DNA of 64,000 bases. It comes from an uncultured Lachnospiraceae bacterium. Its GTDB lineage: Bacteria; Bacillota; Clostridia; Lachnospirales; Lachnospiraceae. Position 1 is the first letter of the stretch, and each line of letters opens with the position of its first letter. Below are positions 35,476 through 44,488 of the stretch, piece by piece. The notes under the pieces were generated by a model. The model ran no database searches. It had not been told where the DNA came from and saw only the letters and a program-made list of their open reading frames with translations. The position numbers were made by a program, and so were the translations under genes. Location: positions 62,001 through 126,000 of the forward strand of contig CALWIA010000033.1 of the NCBI GenBank assembly GCA_944380605.1. Reading direction: 5' to 3'.

Positions 35476-35522
35476 AAAACGCATAGAATACACCAAAGAA
35501 AAAAGGTGGTTCTATGCGTTTT
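35476..35522 (+). promoter_or_regulatory. Long hairpin covering the ylmC-like gene start
   Basis: AAAACGCATAGAA (35476-35488) is a perfect inverted repeat of TTCTATGCGTTTT (35510-35522). Inside it CACC pairs with GGTG, which belongs to the AAGGTGG ribosome-binding site. The TTG start codon begins at the end of the stem. It is either the terminator of the DUF975 gene or a translational lock on the next gene, possibly both. Confidence 0.7.
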
Positions 35523-35781
35523 GAGAATCTCGGAACTGAAACGGAAGGAAGTTATCAATACGGAAGACTGCAGGCGCCTGGGGTTTGTGGGAGACGTGGA
35601 CTTTGACATGTGTTCCGGCTGCATGACCGCGGTAATCGTGCCGGGGCCCGGCTGCCTGTGCGGATTTCTGGGACGGGAAAAGGAGTACGTGATTCCCTTC
35701 TGCGACATCTGCCAGGTGGGAGACGACATCATCCTGGTGCGGGTGCGGAAAAAGGACGTGGAAGAGGCGTGCCGCCTGTAG
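35521..35781 (+). CDS. YlmC/YmxH family sporulation protein
   Basis: An 86-residue PRC-barrel protein of the YlmC/YmxH group, common in spore-forming Firmicutes. RISELKRKEVINTEDCRRLGFVGDVDFD and GPGCLCGFLGREKEYVIPFCDI match the family. Family members start M-R-I-S-E-L; here the codon before R is TTG, so TTG is taken as the start. AAGGTGG lies 11 bases upstream. A well-spaced ATG at 35514 is in another frame and dies after about 30 codons. See the finding on this start. A longer GTG start at 35506 is possible but adds non-family residues. Confidence 0.78.
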   Translation: MRISELKRKEVINTEDCRRLGFVGDVDFDMCSGCMTAVIVPGPGCLCGFLGREKEYVIPFCDICQVGDDIILVRVRKKDVEEACRL

Positions 35782-35800
35782 GCGCTCTGCCAGGCAGGAC

Positions 35801-35829
35801 TTGCCAATTTCCGGCCTCTGGGGTAAAAT
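35801..35829 (+). promoter_or_regulatory. Sigma-A promoter for nrdR
   Basis: TTGCCA (35801-35806), 17 bases, TAAAAT (35824-35829), 31 bases before the nrdR ATG. No NrdR box pair was evident in the promoter. Confidence 0.6.
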
Positions 35830-35860
35830 GTACGTAGCATACGGATAGGAGGAACGATGG

Positions 35861-36334
35861 ATGAAATGTCCATATTGCAGCGCAGACGATACAAAGGTGA
35901 TTGATTCCAGGCCGGCGGACGACAACAGCTCCATACGCCGCCGCCGTCAGTGCGAACGGTGCGGGAAACGGTTTACCACATATGAAAAGCTGGAGACCAT
36001 GCCGCTTATGGTAATCAAAAAAGACAATTCCAGAGAGGTGTACGACCGGTCCAAGATCGAGGCCGGAATCCTGCACTCCTGTCATAAGCGCCCGGTCTCC
36101 ACCCAGCAGATCGAGGCTATGGTGGATGAGATCGAAAACCAGATCTTCAATATGGAGGAAAAGGAAGTGGCCACCACGGTGATCGGGGAACTGGTGATGA
36201 ACCGGCTCAAAGACCTGGACGAAGTGGCCTATGTCCGGTTCGCTTCGGTGTACCGGGAATTCAAGGACGTGAATACGTTTATGGAAGAACTGGGCAAACT
36301 TCTGAAAAAAGACAAAAAGGAACCGGCAAAATGA
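35861..36334 (+). CDS. nrdR: Transcriptional repressor NrdR
   Basis: Represses ribonucleotide reductase genes in response to dATP/ATP; 157 residues. The N-terminal zinc ribbon has [11 protein letters not shown] and [12 protein letters not shown]; the ATP-cone domain follows with [20 protein letters not shown]. The ATG at 35861 follows TAGGAGGA; an ATG at 35857 is out of frame. The stop overlaps yqeG by ATGA. No ribonucleotide reductase gene is in the window. Confidence 0.95.
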   Translation: MKCPYCSADDTKVIDSRPADDNSSIRRRRQCERCGKRFTTYEKLETMPLMVIKKDNSREVYDRSKIEAGILHSCHKRPVSTQQIEAMVDEIENQIFNMEEKEVATTVIGELVMNRLKDLDEVAYVRFASVYREFKDVNTFMEELGKLLKKDKKEPAK

Positions 36335-36858
36335 TGGAACGTTTTTTTCCGGCAAAGGAGGCGGAATCTGCCTATGGAATTCCCTATGAACAATGGTACC
36401 GCCAGGGAATCCGCGGCGTGATTTTCGATATTGACAATACGCTGGTGCCCCACGGCGCCCCGGCCAGCCGGCAGGCGGTGTCGCTGTTTGCGCGGTTAAA
36501 GCGCATGGGCATGAAAACCTGCCTGCTGTCCAACAACCGGGAGCCCCGGGTGGCGTCTTTCGCGGCGCAGGTGGACTCCCCTTATATTTTCAAAGCCGGC
36601 AAGCCGTCGGTGAAGGGATATGAGCGGGCCATGGAGCAGATGGGCACCGGCCGGGATACCACGGTGTTTGTGGGAGACCAGCTGTTTACGGATATTTACG
36701 GCGCCAACCGGACGGGGATTGCCAGCTGCCTGGTAAAACCCATCCATCCGAAAGAGGAGATCCAGATCGTGCTGAAGCGGTATCTGGAAGCGCCGGTGCT
36801 GTATGTTTACAGGAGGAGGCGCCGGAAAGAAGCGGCGCGGGAAAGAGAGATACGATGA
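36331..36858 (+). CDS. yqeG: YqeG family HAD phosphatase
   Basis: HAD-superfamily IIIA phosphatase of 175 residues. Motif I is [11 protein letters not shown] with the two catalytic Asp, motif [11 protein letters not shown], the Lys in [11 protein letters not shown], and motif [19 protein letters not shown]. YqeG proteins commonly sit with aroE and yqeH in Firmicutes; here yqeG is between nrdR and aroE. Two ATGs in a row overlap the nrdR stop, and the 3' end overlaps aroE by four bases. The physiological substrate is not known. Confidence 0.9.
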   Translation: MMERFFPAKEAESAYGIPYEQWYRQGIRGVIFDIDNTLVPHGAPASRQAVSLFARLKRMGMKTCLLSNNREPRVASFAAQVDSPYIFKAGKPSVKGYERAMEQMGTGRDTTVFVGDQLFTDIYGANRTGIASCLVKPIHPKEEIQIVLKRYLEAPVLYVYRRRRRKEAAREREIR

Positions 36859-37736
36859 ATGAGGAATGGCTGCCCAGCGGCAGAGCCAGGGTGTGCGGCG
36901 TCATAGGGAATCCGGTGGGACATTCCCTGTCGCCGCTGATGCACAATTTTTACGCCCGGGCTCTGGGGCTGGATTTCATGTATGTGCCCTGCCCGGTGGA
37001 CAACCACCGGGTGGAGGACGCGGTAAAAGGGGCGTGGGCCCTGGGGTTTGCGGGGCTGAATGTGACGGTGCCCCACAAGCAGCGGGTGATGCCCTTTATG
37101 CGGGAACTGGACGACTCGGCGGCGGGCATCGGAGCGGTCAACACCCTGGTGCGGATGGAAGATGGATATAAAGGATATAACACCGACGCCGCCGGCCTGC
37201 TGCGGCTGATGACGGAGCACGGAATCTCTATCGGCGGCCGGCACTGCCTGCTTTTGGGAGCCGGCGGAGCGGCCAAGGCGGCGGCTTATCTGCTGATGAA
37301 GGAGGGGGCCGCTTCCATAACGGTGCTGAACCGGACGCTGCCCAGGGCCCAGGCGCTGGCGGAGGAGATGAACCGCCGGTTCGGCAAAGAGACCATGCAG
37401 GCGGCGGCCCTTGCGGACTGGACCCGTCTGGAACGGGACGACTACCTGGCGGTACAGACCACCAGCGTCGGCATGTACCCCGATACGGACCGGGCGCCGG
37501 TGGAGGACCCGGCTTTTTACCGGAAGATCGCCGCGGCGGTGGACGCGGTGTACACGCCGGCCAGGACCCGGTTTATGGAATACACGGAACAGGCGGGCGG
37601 ACAGGCGGTGAACGGCCTGGACATGCTGATCTACCAGGGCGTGGCGGCCTTTGAACTGTGGAATCCCGGCATACGGGTGCCGGACGAGATCATCGCCCAG
37701 TCCAGGCAGAAGATGATCCGGGCGCTGGAGAGGTAG
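36855..37736 (+). CDS. aroE: Shikimate dehydrogenase
   Basis: NADPH-dependent reduction of 3-dehydroshikimate to shikimate, 293 residues. GNPVGHSLSPLMHN binds shikimate; VTVPHK holds the catalytic Lys; NTDAAGL follows with Asp; GAGGAAKAAAYLL is the nucleotide-binding loop. It is the first of three chorismate-pathway genes here, aroE-aroK-aroQ. Order of action is aroQ, aroE, aroK. The start overlaps yqeG by four bases. Confidence 0.94.
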   Translation: MNEEWLPSGRARVCGVIGNPVGHSLSPLMHNFYARALGLDFMYVPCPVDNHRVEDAVKGAWALGFAGLNVTVPHKQRVMPFMRELDDSAAGIGAVNTLVRMEDGYKGYNTDAAGLLRLMTEHGISIGGRHCLLLGAGGAAKAAAYLLMKEGAASITVLNRTLPRAQALAEEMNRRFGKETMQAAALADWTRLERDDYLAVQTTSVGMYPDTDRAPVEDPAFYRKIAAAVDAVYTPARTRFMEYTEQAGGQAVNGLDMLIYQGVAAFELWNPGIRVPDEIIAQSRQKMIRALER

Positions 37737-37740
37737 GCAT

Positions 37741-38289
37741 ATGGGACAGCATATCATACTGATTGGATTTATGGGAGCCGGCAAGACCACGGTGGGCCGG
37801 CGTCTGGCGGCGCTGCTGGGCCGGGAACTGCTGGACACGGATCAGCAGATCGAACGGCAGGCTGGCATGACCATTAACCGGATTTTTGAAACGGAAGGAG
37901 AGGCGTCGTTCCGGCGCAGGGAGACGGAAGCGCTGCGGCGTCTGGCGGACCGGAAAGAGCCGGCGGTAATCTCTGCCGGCGGCGGGCTGCCGCTGCGGGA
38001 GGAAAACCGGGAGGTTTTAAAGACCCTGGGCCTGACGGTGTATCTGCGGGTCCGGCCGGAAACGGTGCTGCAGCGTCTGGAAGGGGACCATACCCGTCCG
38101 CTGCTGGCGGGAGAACATCCGGAAGAAACGGTGCGGCGTCTGCTGGAAGAACGGGGCGGGATCTACGCCATGGCCGCTTCCCTGACGGCAGATACCGATG
38201 GAAAGAGTCCGGAAGCCATCGCGGAGGAAATCCGCGGGGCCATGGAAAACGGGAAAGGAGGAGAGGCCGTTGAAGATTTTGGTGATTAA
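37741..38289 (+). CDS. aroK: Shikimate kinase
   Basis: Phosphorylates shikimate, 182 residues, P-loop kinase. Walker A is GFMGAGKTTVGRRLA; DTDQQIERQAGMTI carries the magnesium and shikimate residues; SAGGGLPLREENR is the conserved Gly-rich shikimate loop; TRPLL is the lid. It begins four bases after aroE, and its 3' end overlaps aroQ by 20 bases. Confidence 0.94.
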   Translation: MGQHIILIGFMGAGKTTVGRRLAALLGRELLDTDQQIERQAGMTINRIFETEGEASFRRRETEALRRLADRKEPAVISAGGGLPLREENREVLKTLGLTVYLRVRPETVLQRLEGDHTRPLLAGEHPEETVRRLLEERGGIYAMAASLTADTDGKSPEAIAEEIRGAMENGKGGEAVEDFGD

Positions 38290-38698
38290 CGGACCCAATA
38301 TCAATTTTCTGGGAATCCGGGAAAAAGGCATATACGGCACGGAGGACTACGACGCGCTGGTGTCCCGGCTGGAGGAGAAGGCCCGGCGGGAAGGCCATGA
38401 ACTGGAAGTGTTTCAGAGCAACCACGAAGGAGACGTCATCGACCGGATCCAGCAGGCGTACGGAGACGGCACGGAAGGCATCATCATCAATCCCGGCGCC
38501 TGGACCCATTACAGCTACGCGGTGCGGGACGCCCTGGCTTCGGTGGAGATGCCCAAAATCGAAGTGCACATTTCCAACGTGCACAAACGGGAGGAATTCC
38601 GCCACGTATCGGTGACGGCGCCGGTGTGCACCGGCCAGGTGGTGGGCCTGGGACTGCGGGGGTACGAGCTGGCCATGGATTTTCTCACCGGCCGCTGA
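38270..38698 (+). CDS. aroQ: Type II 3-dehydroquinate dehydratase
   Basis: Third step of the shikimate pathway, 142 residues, the type II flavodoxin-like enzyme. NGPNINFLGIREKGIYG has the catalytic Tyr22 and Arg17 region; NHEGDVIDRIQQAY, NPGAWTHYSYAVRDAL and EVHISNVHKREEFR also match. The start is TTG at 38270, eight bases after GGAGG, in place of an ATG 24 codons upstream that would add an unrelated basic leader read from aroK. It ends the operon; the efp promoter follows. Confidence 0.93.
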   Translation: MKILVINGPNINFLGIREKGIYGTEDYDALVSRLEEKARREGHELEVFQSNHEGDVIDRIQQAYGDGTEGIIINPGAWTHYSYAVRDALASVEMPKIEVHISNVHKREEFRHVSVTAPVCTGQVVGLGLRGYELAMDFLTGR

Positions 38699-38742
38699 GC
38701 CCGGCAAAACCGCTAAACCCGGGAGAATCTTTGTAAAAAAGG

Positions 38743-38771
38743 TTGAAAAAGCGGATTATTTAGTATAGAAT
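38743..38771 (+). promoter_or_regulatory. Sigma-A promoter for efp
   Basis: TTGAAA (38743-38748), 17 bases, TAGAAT (38766-38771). The surrounding 70 bases are AT-rich against a GC-rich background, as is common for promoters here. Confidence 0.6.
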
Positions 38772-38814
38772 ATAGTAGATTATTGTTGATTAGATGCAAG
38801 GAGGAGTATCATTT

Positions 38815-39372
38815 ATGATATCAGCGGGCGATTTTAGGAACGGCATAACACTGGAAATTGATGGAAACGTGTACCAGATCATGGAATTCCAGCATGTAAA
38901 ACCGGGAAAAGGCGCGGCTTTTGTAAGAACCAAGATCAAAAACGTCATGAGCGGCGGCGTTGTGGAGAAAACCTTCCGTCCGACGGAAAAGTTCCCGTCG
39001 GCCAGAATTGACCGGGTGGACATGCAGTACCTGTACAACGACGGCGACCTGTACTACTTTATGGACAACAACACCTACGAGCAGATCGCGCTGAACAACG
39101 AGACCATCGGCGACGCTCTGAAGTTTGTAAAGGAAAATGAGATGGTGAAGGTCTGCTCCTACAATGGAAACGTATTTTCCGTGGAGCCTCCGCTGTTTGT
39201 AGAGCTGGAGATCACCGACACCGAGCCCGGATTCAAGGGCGATACCGCTACCGGCGCCACCAAGCCGGCGGTTGTGGAGACGGGAGCCAGCGTCAACGTG
39301 CCTCTGTTCATCAACCAGGGTGACAAGATCAAGATCGACACCCGTACCGGCGAGTATCTGTCCAGAGTATAA
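38815..39372 (+). CDS. efp: Elongation factor P
   Basis: Rescues ribosomes stalled on polyproline; 185 residues, three beta-barrel domains. [17 protein letters not shown] carries the loop with the Lys that contacts the peptidyl-transferase centre; family members may be unmodified or modified at this Lys. GYLSRV is the usual C terminus, as [11 protein letters not shown]. The ATG at 38815 follows AAGGAGGAGTATCAT; an ATG seven codons earlier overlaps that site. Confidence 0.95.
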   Translation: MISAGDFRNGITLEIDGNVYQIMEFQHVKPGKGAAFVRTKIKNVMSGGVVEKTFRPTEKFPSARIDRVDMQYLYNDGDLYYFMDNNTYEQIALNNETIGDALKFVKENEMVKVCSYNGNVFSVEPPLFVELEITDTEPGFKGDTATGATKPAVVETGASVNVPLFINQGDKIKIDTRTGEYLSRV

Positions 39373-39401
39373 GGACAGCCGATTTTTCAGAAGCAAGGTG
39401 C

Positions 39402-39459
39402 TGCCGCATCCATGATTGTGAAATCACAGGTGCGGCGGCATTTCTGTTTTGCCGCATCC
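39402..39459 (+). terminator. Terminator with alternative pairing before argS
   Basis: TGCCGC (39402-39407) can pair with GCGGCA (39435-39440), with TGATT/AATCA inside; TTTCTGTTTT follows. A second copy of TGCCGCATCC (39450-39459) can pair with the same middle arm instead. The first structure looks like the efp terminator; the alternative may antagonise it. Read by eye. Confidence 0.55.
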
Positions 39460-39507
39460 GGCAGATTCCCCCAGGGAGAAAGAAGAAAGCAAAAGGAGAA
39501 ATCCAAC

Positions 39508-41280
39508 GTGAAAAAGATTCTGGAATGTATCAAGACGGAACTGGAGCCGGCGTTTGAAGCCTGCGGATACGACCGTTCCTACGCCAAGGCCGTGCTGTCC
39601 AACCGGCCGGACCTGTGCGAATACCAGTGCAACGGGGCGATGGCCGCCGCCAAAGCCTACAAAAAGAAACCCATTGAAATCGCCGGCCAGGTGGTGGAAA
39701 AGCTGGCGGGCAGCCCCATGTTTTCCCTGGCGGAGGCGGTGATGCCGGGCTTTATCAACCTGCGCCTGTCGGAAACCTGGCTGGCGGACTATCTGACGGG
39801 CATGCGCCGGGAAAAGAAACTGGGCGTGGAAGAAGTCCGGGACGGAGGCACTATCATCGTGGACTACGGCGGGGCCAATGTGGCCAAGCCGCTGCATGTG
39901 GGACACCTGCGTTCGGCGATTATCGGCGAGAGCATCAAGCGCATGGGCCGTTTCCTGGGCTATCACATGATCGGCGACGTCCATCTGGGCGACTGGGGCC
40001 TGCAGATGGGACTGATTATCGAGGAACTGCGCAGCCGTCAGCCGGAACTTCCCTATTTTGATCCGGACTTTACGGGAGAGTATCCGGCAGAAGCGCCTTT
40101 TACCATTGGAGAGCTGGAGGAGATCTACCCGGCCGCCAGCGCGAAGGCCAAGACTGACGAGGCGTTCAAGGCCCGGGCCCAGGAGGCCACCTTCCAGCTG
40201 CAGAACGGATATGCGCCGTATCACGCCCTGTGGCGCCACATTATGAACGTATCCCTGGCGGACCTGAAAAAGAACTACGCAAGCCTGGACGTCTCCTTTG
40301 ACCTGTGGAAAGGGGAAAGCGACGCCCAGCCCTACATTCCCTGGCTGATTCAGGATCTCCAGGACAAGGGCCTGGCCCACGAAAGCCAGGGCGCGCTGGT
40401 GGTGGACATCGCCGAGGAAGGCGACGCCAAGGAACTGCCGCCCTGCATCATCCGCAAATCCGATGGAGCCGCCTTGTACGCCACGTCGGATCTGGGTACC
40501 ATTCTGGAGCGGGAAAAGGATTTCGCGCCGTCCAAGTACATTTACATTACGGACAAACGGCAGGAGCTGCACTTCATCCAGGTGTTCCGGACGGCGAAAA
40601 AGGCCGGCTACGTAAAGCCGGAGACACCCATGGTCCACGTGATGTTCGGAACCATGAACGGCAAAGACGGAAAGCCGTTTAAAACCAGAGACGGCGGCGT
40701 GATGCGGCTGGAAAATCTGGTGGCGGAAATCGACGACGCGGTGTATGAGCGGATTATGGAAAACCGCACCGTATCGGAGGATGAGGCCAGAGATACGGCA
40801 AAGATTATCGGCCTGGCGGCCCTGAAATACGGGGATCTGTCCAATCAGGCTTCCAAGGACTACGTGTTCGACATGGAGCGGTTTATCTCCTTTGAAGGCA
40901 ACACCGGCCCCTATATTCTCTATACCATTGTCCGCATCAAGTCCATTCTGACCCGGTACGCCCAGGGCGGCGGCCAGGCTCAGCCGGAGGGTGCGGCGAT
41001 TCTGCCGGCTTCCTCTCCGGAAGAAAAGGCGCTGCAGCTGCAGCTGACCCGCTATAACGAGATGGTGGAAACGGCATTTGCCGAGACCGCGCCGCACAAG
41101 ATCTGCCAGTTTATCTATGAACTGTCGGATGAATTTAACAAATTTTACAACAGCACCATGATTCTGAAGGAAGAAGACGCGTCGAAGCAGGCAGGCTATA
41201 TCCGTCTGATCACCCTGGTGAAGGATGTTCTGGAGACCTGCATCGATTTGCTGGGCTTTGAGGCGCCGGAGCGGATGTAA
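39508..41280 (+). CDS. argS: Arginine--tRNA ligase
   Basis: Class I synthetase of 590 residues. HIGH-type signature is PLHVGHLRSAIIG; the KMSK-type loop is present in degenerate form around GKPFKTRDGG, as normal for ArgRS. The DALR anticodon-binding domain closes the protein with KFYNSTMIL. Start is GTG at 39508 after AAAAGGAGA; an ATG 32 codons upstream lies in the efp hairpin and is not used. No T-box is visible in the leader. Confidence 0.94.
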   Translation: MKKILECIKTELEPAFEACGYDRSYAKAVLSNRPDLCEYQCNGAMAAAKAYKKKPIEIAGQVVEKLAGSPMFSLAEAVMPGFINLRLSETWLADYLTGMRREKKLGVEEVRDGGTIIVDYGGANVAKPLHVGHLRSAIIGESIKRMGRFLGYHMIGDVHLGDWGLQMGLIIEELRSRQPELPYFDPDFTGEYPAEAPFTIGELEEIYPAASAKAKTDEAFKARAQEATFQLQNGYAPYHALWRHIMNVSLADLKKNYASLDVSFDLWKGESDAQPYIPWLIQDLQDKGLAHESQGALVVDIAEEGDAKELPPCIIRKSDGAALYATSDLGTILEREKDFAPSKYIYITDKRQELHFIQVFRTAKKAGYVKPETPMVHVMFGTMNGKDGKPFKTRDGGVMRLENLVAEIDDAVYERIMENRTVSEDEARDTAKIIGLAALKYGDLSNQASKDYVFDMERFISFEGNTGPYILYTIVRIKSILTRYAQGGGQAQPEGAAILPASSPEEKALQLQLTRYNEMVETAFAETAPHKICQFIYELSDEFNKFYNSTMILKEEDASKQAGYIRLITLVKDVLETCIDLLGFEAPERM

Positions 41281-41309
41281 CAATCCTTTCACTGCGGGAG
41301 GGATGGGGT

Positions 41310-44300
41310 ATGAAGATCACCGGAATGCAGATCCGCGCGTTCTGGAAAGGAGAAGTGGGGGTCTCGGGGCTGGCTGAGGAGAATGGCAGCCGGTTCCGGG
41401 CGGAACTGGAAATCAAGGACGGGCAGATTCTGCGCAGCCGCTGCAGCTGTCCGGAGGGCCGTTCCTACAAAGGGCTCTGCCCCCATGAGAAGGCCCTGTA
41501 CCAGCAGTATCTGCGGCAGCAGGAGGAAAACAGCCGCCCGCCGGTGTCTACGTCTCCGGCGGTCCGGGCCATGATCCGGGAATATACGGCAAAAGAGCTG
41601 GCGGAGGCCAGGGCCGGAAGCCCGGAGGGACCGGTCCGGTTCCGTCCCCGGCTGATTCTGGGACGGGAAGAGATCCGGGCGGAGTTTCAGGTGGGCAGAG
41701 ACCGGAACTATGTGGTCAAGGACCTGGCGGCATTCTGCCGGACGGTGGAGCAGGGGGCCAGCGCCTCCTACGGCAGGGGAGAGGCGTTCAGCCACGATCC
41801 GGCGGCCTTTGACCCGGCGTCCCGGGAACTGGTGTATCTGGTGCTGGACATGGTCCAGACGTACGAATCCTATTTCCGCCAGTTCCGGCGGGGTTCTCTG
41901 GAGTCGGTGCCCGCGCTGCGGCAGCTGCGGATGTCCGGCAGCCGTCTGGACCGGCTGCTTGCGGGGATGGCCGGGGAGTCTCTGGAAGCGGAGGACATCC
42001 GGGGCATCCGGCGGACCCTTCTGGTAAAACAGGAAGATCCGGAACTGATGGTGCAGGCTGTCCGGGAAGGAGAGGACGGCATCCGGGTTCTGCTGAACCG
42101 GCGGCTGTTCTGTTTTATGGGAGAAAAGCGGCTGTACGCGGCAGATGAGGAAACCCTGTACTGCTGCAGCGAATCCTTCAGCCAGGACCTGGGGATCCTG
42201 CTGTGCCGCATGGCGGAGGCCTATCCGGAGCCGGAAGAAGTGACCGTAAGCCGGAAGGATTTGCCGCTGTTTTACCAGAGGGTGCTGCTGCGGGCAGAAA
42301 ACCGGGGGATCCTCAACACGAAGGATGTGGATCTGGAGCCGGTGCGCCCGCCGGCGCTGCAGGCCCGTTTTTTGTTTGAAAGCACCGGTCCGATGCAGGT
42401 GGTGCTGCATCCGGTGCTGCGATATGGAGAGGTGGAATTTCACCCGCTGCATCCGGAAAACCTGCCGGCGGATCTGTGCCGGGACGCGGCCGGCGAATAC
42501 CGGATCAGCCAGGTAATCACCCGGTATTTTTCCCTTCGGGAGGCCCGGACCGGGGACCCGGTGATTGCCGGCGACGAGGAGGCGCTGTTCCGGCTGGCGG
42601 ATACCGGCATCGACGAGTTCCGGCAGCTGGGAGAAGTCTGCCTGGCGGAATCGGCGCAGATGCTGCAGAAGGTGGCGGTGCCGGCGGTCTCCGTAGGGGT
42701 GCGGACCATGGGAGACTGGCTGGATCTGTCGGTGGACCTGGGAGACTTAAAAGAAGAGGATCTGTATCGGATTCTGGAAGCGTACCGGCAGAAAAAGACC
42801 TATTACCGGCTGAAGTCCGGCGAGTTTCTGAAGCTGGAGGACAACGGGCTGATGACCGTGGCCCGGATCGCCCAGGCGGCGGAGGAAACCGGCGGCCGGC
42901 ACAAAGACCGGCAGCTGCGGCTGCCCCGGTACCGGGCCATGTATCTGGACGCGCTGTACCGGGAGTACGGCGGCATCCGCTTTGACCGGGACGCCATGTA
43001 CCGTTCCCTGGTGCGGGGGATGAAGTCGGCGGAAGATGGAGAATTTGAGATTCCGGCCTCTCTGATGCCGGTGCTGCGGGGCTATCAGCGCACCGGATTC
43101 CGATGGCTGAAGACCCTGGACGCCTGCGGCTTCGGCGGAATCCTGGCAGATGATATGGGACTGGGCAAGACGGTGCAGGCCATAGCAGTGCTGTACGACA
43201 CAGCTATGAAAGAGCCGGGACAGACCTCTCTCATCGTCTGTCCGGCGTCGCTGGTGTACAACTGGGAGTGCGAGATCCGCCGGTTCGCGCCTTCACTGAA
43301 GGTGCTGACGGCTGTGGGAACGGCGGGAGAGCGGGAGGAAAAGCTGAGGTATTTGAAGGAATACGACGTGGCGATTACCTCCTACGATCTGCTGAAACGG
43401 GATCTGGAGCAGTACCGGGAAACCGTGTTCCGCTTCCAGATTCTGGACGAGGCCCAGTATATCAAAAATCCCCTGACCCAGGCGGCCAGGGCGGCTAAGG
43501 CGGTGCGGTCCCAGACCCGGTACGCGCTGACCGGCACGCCGGTGGAAAACCGGCTGAGCGAACTGTGGAGCATTTTTGACTGGCTGATGCCGGGATTTCT
43601 GGGCAGTTATGCCCGGTTCCGGAAGCGGTATGAGCTCCCGGCGGTGCGGGACGGAAATGCGGAGGCCATGGAGGATCTGCAGCGGCTGACCCGTCCGTTT
43701 ATTCTGCGGCGCCTGAAGACGGACGTGCTGAAAGACCTGCCGGAAAAGCTGGAAACCACCGTGTATTCCCGCATGGAGGGCGAACAGAAAAAGCTGTATA
43801 CCGCCAGTGCCTGGAAACTGCAGGAAGAACTGAAAGAAGGCGGCCGCATGGAGATCCTGGCGGCTCTGACCCGTCTGCGGCAGCTCTGCTGCGACCCCAG
43901 GCTTTTGTACGAAGGATACCGGGGCGGCAGCGCCAAGCTGGAAACCTGCATGGAACTGGTTCAGTCCGGCGTGGAGGCGGGGCACCGGATCCTGTTGTTT
44001 TCTCAGTTTACTTCCATGCTGGACCTGCTGAAGCGCCGGCTGGAACGGGAGAAGATCGCCTGTTTTCTGCTGACTGGAGAGACGTCCAAGGAAGAGCGGC
44101 TGCGGCTGGTGCGGGCGTTTCAGAAAGGGCAGGCGCCGGTGTTTCTGATTTCCCTGAAGGCAGGGGGCACCGGCCTGAACCTGACGGAAGCGGATATGGT
44201 GATCCACTACGATCCCTGGTGGAACGCGGCGGCCCAGGAGCAGGCCACGGACCGGGCCTACCGCATCGGCCAGACCCGGCAGGTCTCGGTGTTTAAGCTG

Positions 44301-44447
44301 ATTACCCGGGGCACCATTGAAGAGAATATCGTAAAGCTGCAGCAGTCCAAGCAGGCGCTGGCTCTTCAGGCGGCGGCAGGCGCCGGCGTCATGGGAACTT
44401 TGAGCCGGGAAGAACTGCTGGAGCTGTTCTCTCAGGAGGGACTGTAA
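41310..44447 (+). CDS. SWIM zinc-finger SNF2-family helicase
   Basis: Large ATP-dependent DNA translocase of 1045 residues. An N-terminal SWIM zinc finger is visible as RCSCPEGRSYKGLCPHEKAL (C-x-C ... C-x-H). Residues 560-1045 form the SNF2 helicase: motif I ADDMGLGKTVQA, motif II LDEAQYIKN, motif III ALTGTPVEN, motif V SLKAGGTGLNLTEA and motif VI ATDRAYRIGQ. The middle part is a poorly conserved linker. Family members are common in Firmicutes and likely remodel protein-DNA complexes; a specific role is not established. It starts 29 bases after argS, with GGGAGGG upstream. Confidence 0.88.
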   Translation: MKITGMQIRAFWKGEVGVSGLAEENGSRFRAELEIKDGQILRSRCSCPEGRSYKGLCPHEKALYQQYLRQQEENSRPPVSTSPAVRAMIREYTAKELAEARAGSPEGPVRFRPRLILGREEIRAEFQVGRDRNYVVKDLAAFCRTVEQGASASYGRGEAFSHDPAAFDPASRELVYLVLDMVQTYESYFRQFRRGSLESVPALRQLRMSGSRLDRLLAGMAGESLEAEDIRGIRRTLLVKQEDPELMVQAVREGEDGIRVLLNRRLFCFMGEKRLYAADEETLYCCSESFSQDLGILLCRMAEAYPEPEEVTVSRKDLPLFYQRVLLRAENRGILNTKDVDLEPVRPPALQARFLFESTGPMQVVLHPVLRYGEVEFHPLHPENLPADLCRDAAGEYRISQVITRYFSLREARTGDPVIAGDEEALFRLADTGIDEFRQLGEVCLAESAQMLQKVAVPAVSVGVRTMGDWLDLSVDLGDLKEEDLYRILEAYRQKKTYYRLKSGEFLKLEDNGLMTVARIAQAAEETGGRHKDRQLRLPRYRAMYLDALYREYGGIRFDRDAMYRSLVRGMKSAEDGEFEIPASLMPVLRGYQRTGFRWLKTLDACGFGGILADDMGLGKTVQAIAVLYDTAMKEPGQTSLIVCPASLVYNWECEIRRFAPSLKVLTAVGTAGEREEKLRYLKEYDVAITSYDLLKRDLEQYRETVFRFQILDEAQYIKNPLTQAARAAKAVRSQTRYALTGTPVENRLSELWSIFDWLMPGFLGSYARFRKRYELPAVRDGNAEAMEDLQRLTRPFILRRLKTDVLKDLPEKLETTVYSRMEGEQKKLYTASAWKLQEELKEGGRMEILAALTRLRQLCCDPRLLYEGYRGGSAKLETCMELVQSGVEAGHRILLFSQFTSMLDLLKRRLEREKIACFLLTGETSKEERLRLVRAFQKGQAPVFLISLKAGGTGLNLTEADMVIHYDPWWNAAAQEQATDRAYRIGQTRQVSVFKLITRGTIEENIVKLQQSKQALALQAAAGAGVMGTLSREELLELFSQEGL

Positions 44448-44488
44448 AAAACGGGCCGGATCCCGCGGGAGCCGGGGAAAGGAGGAAT

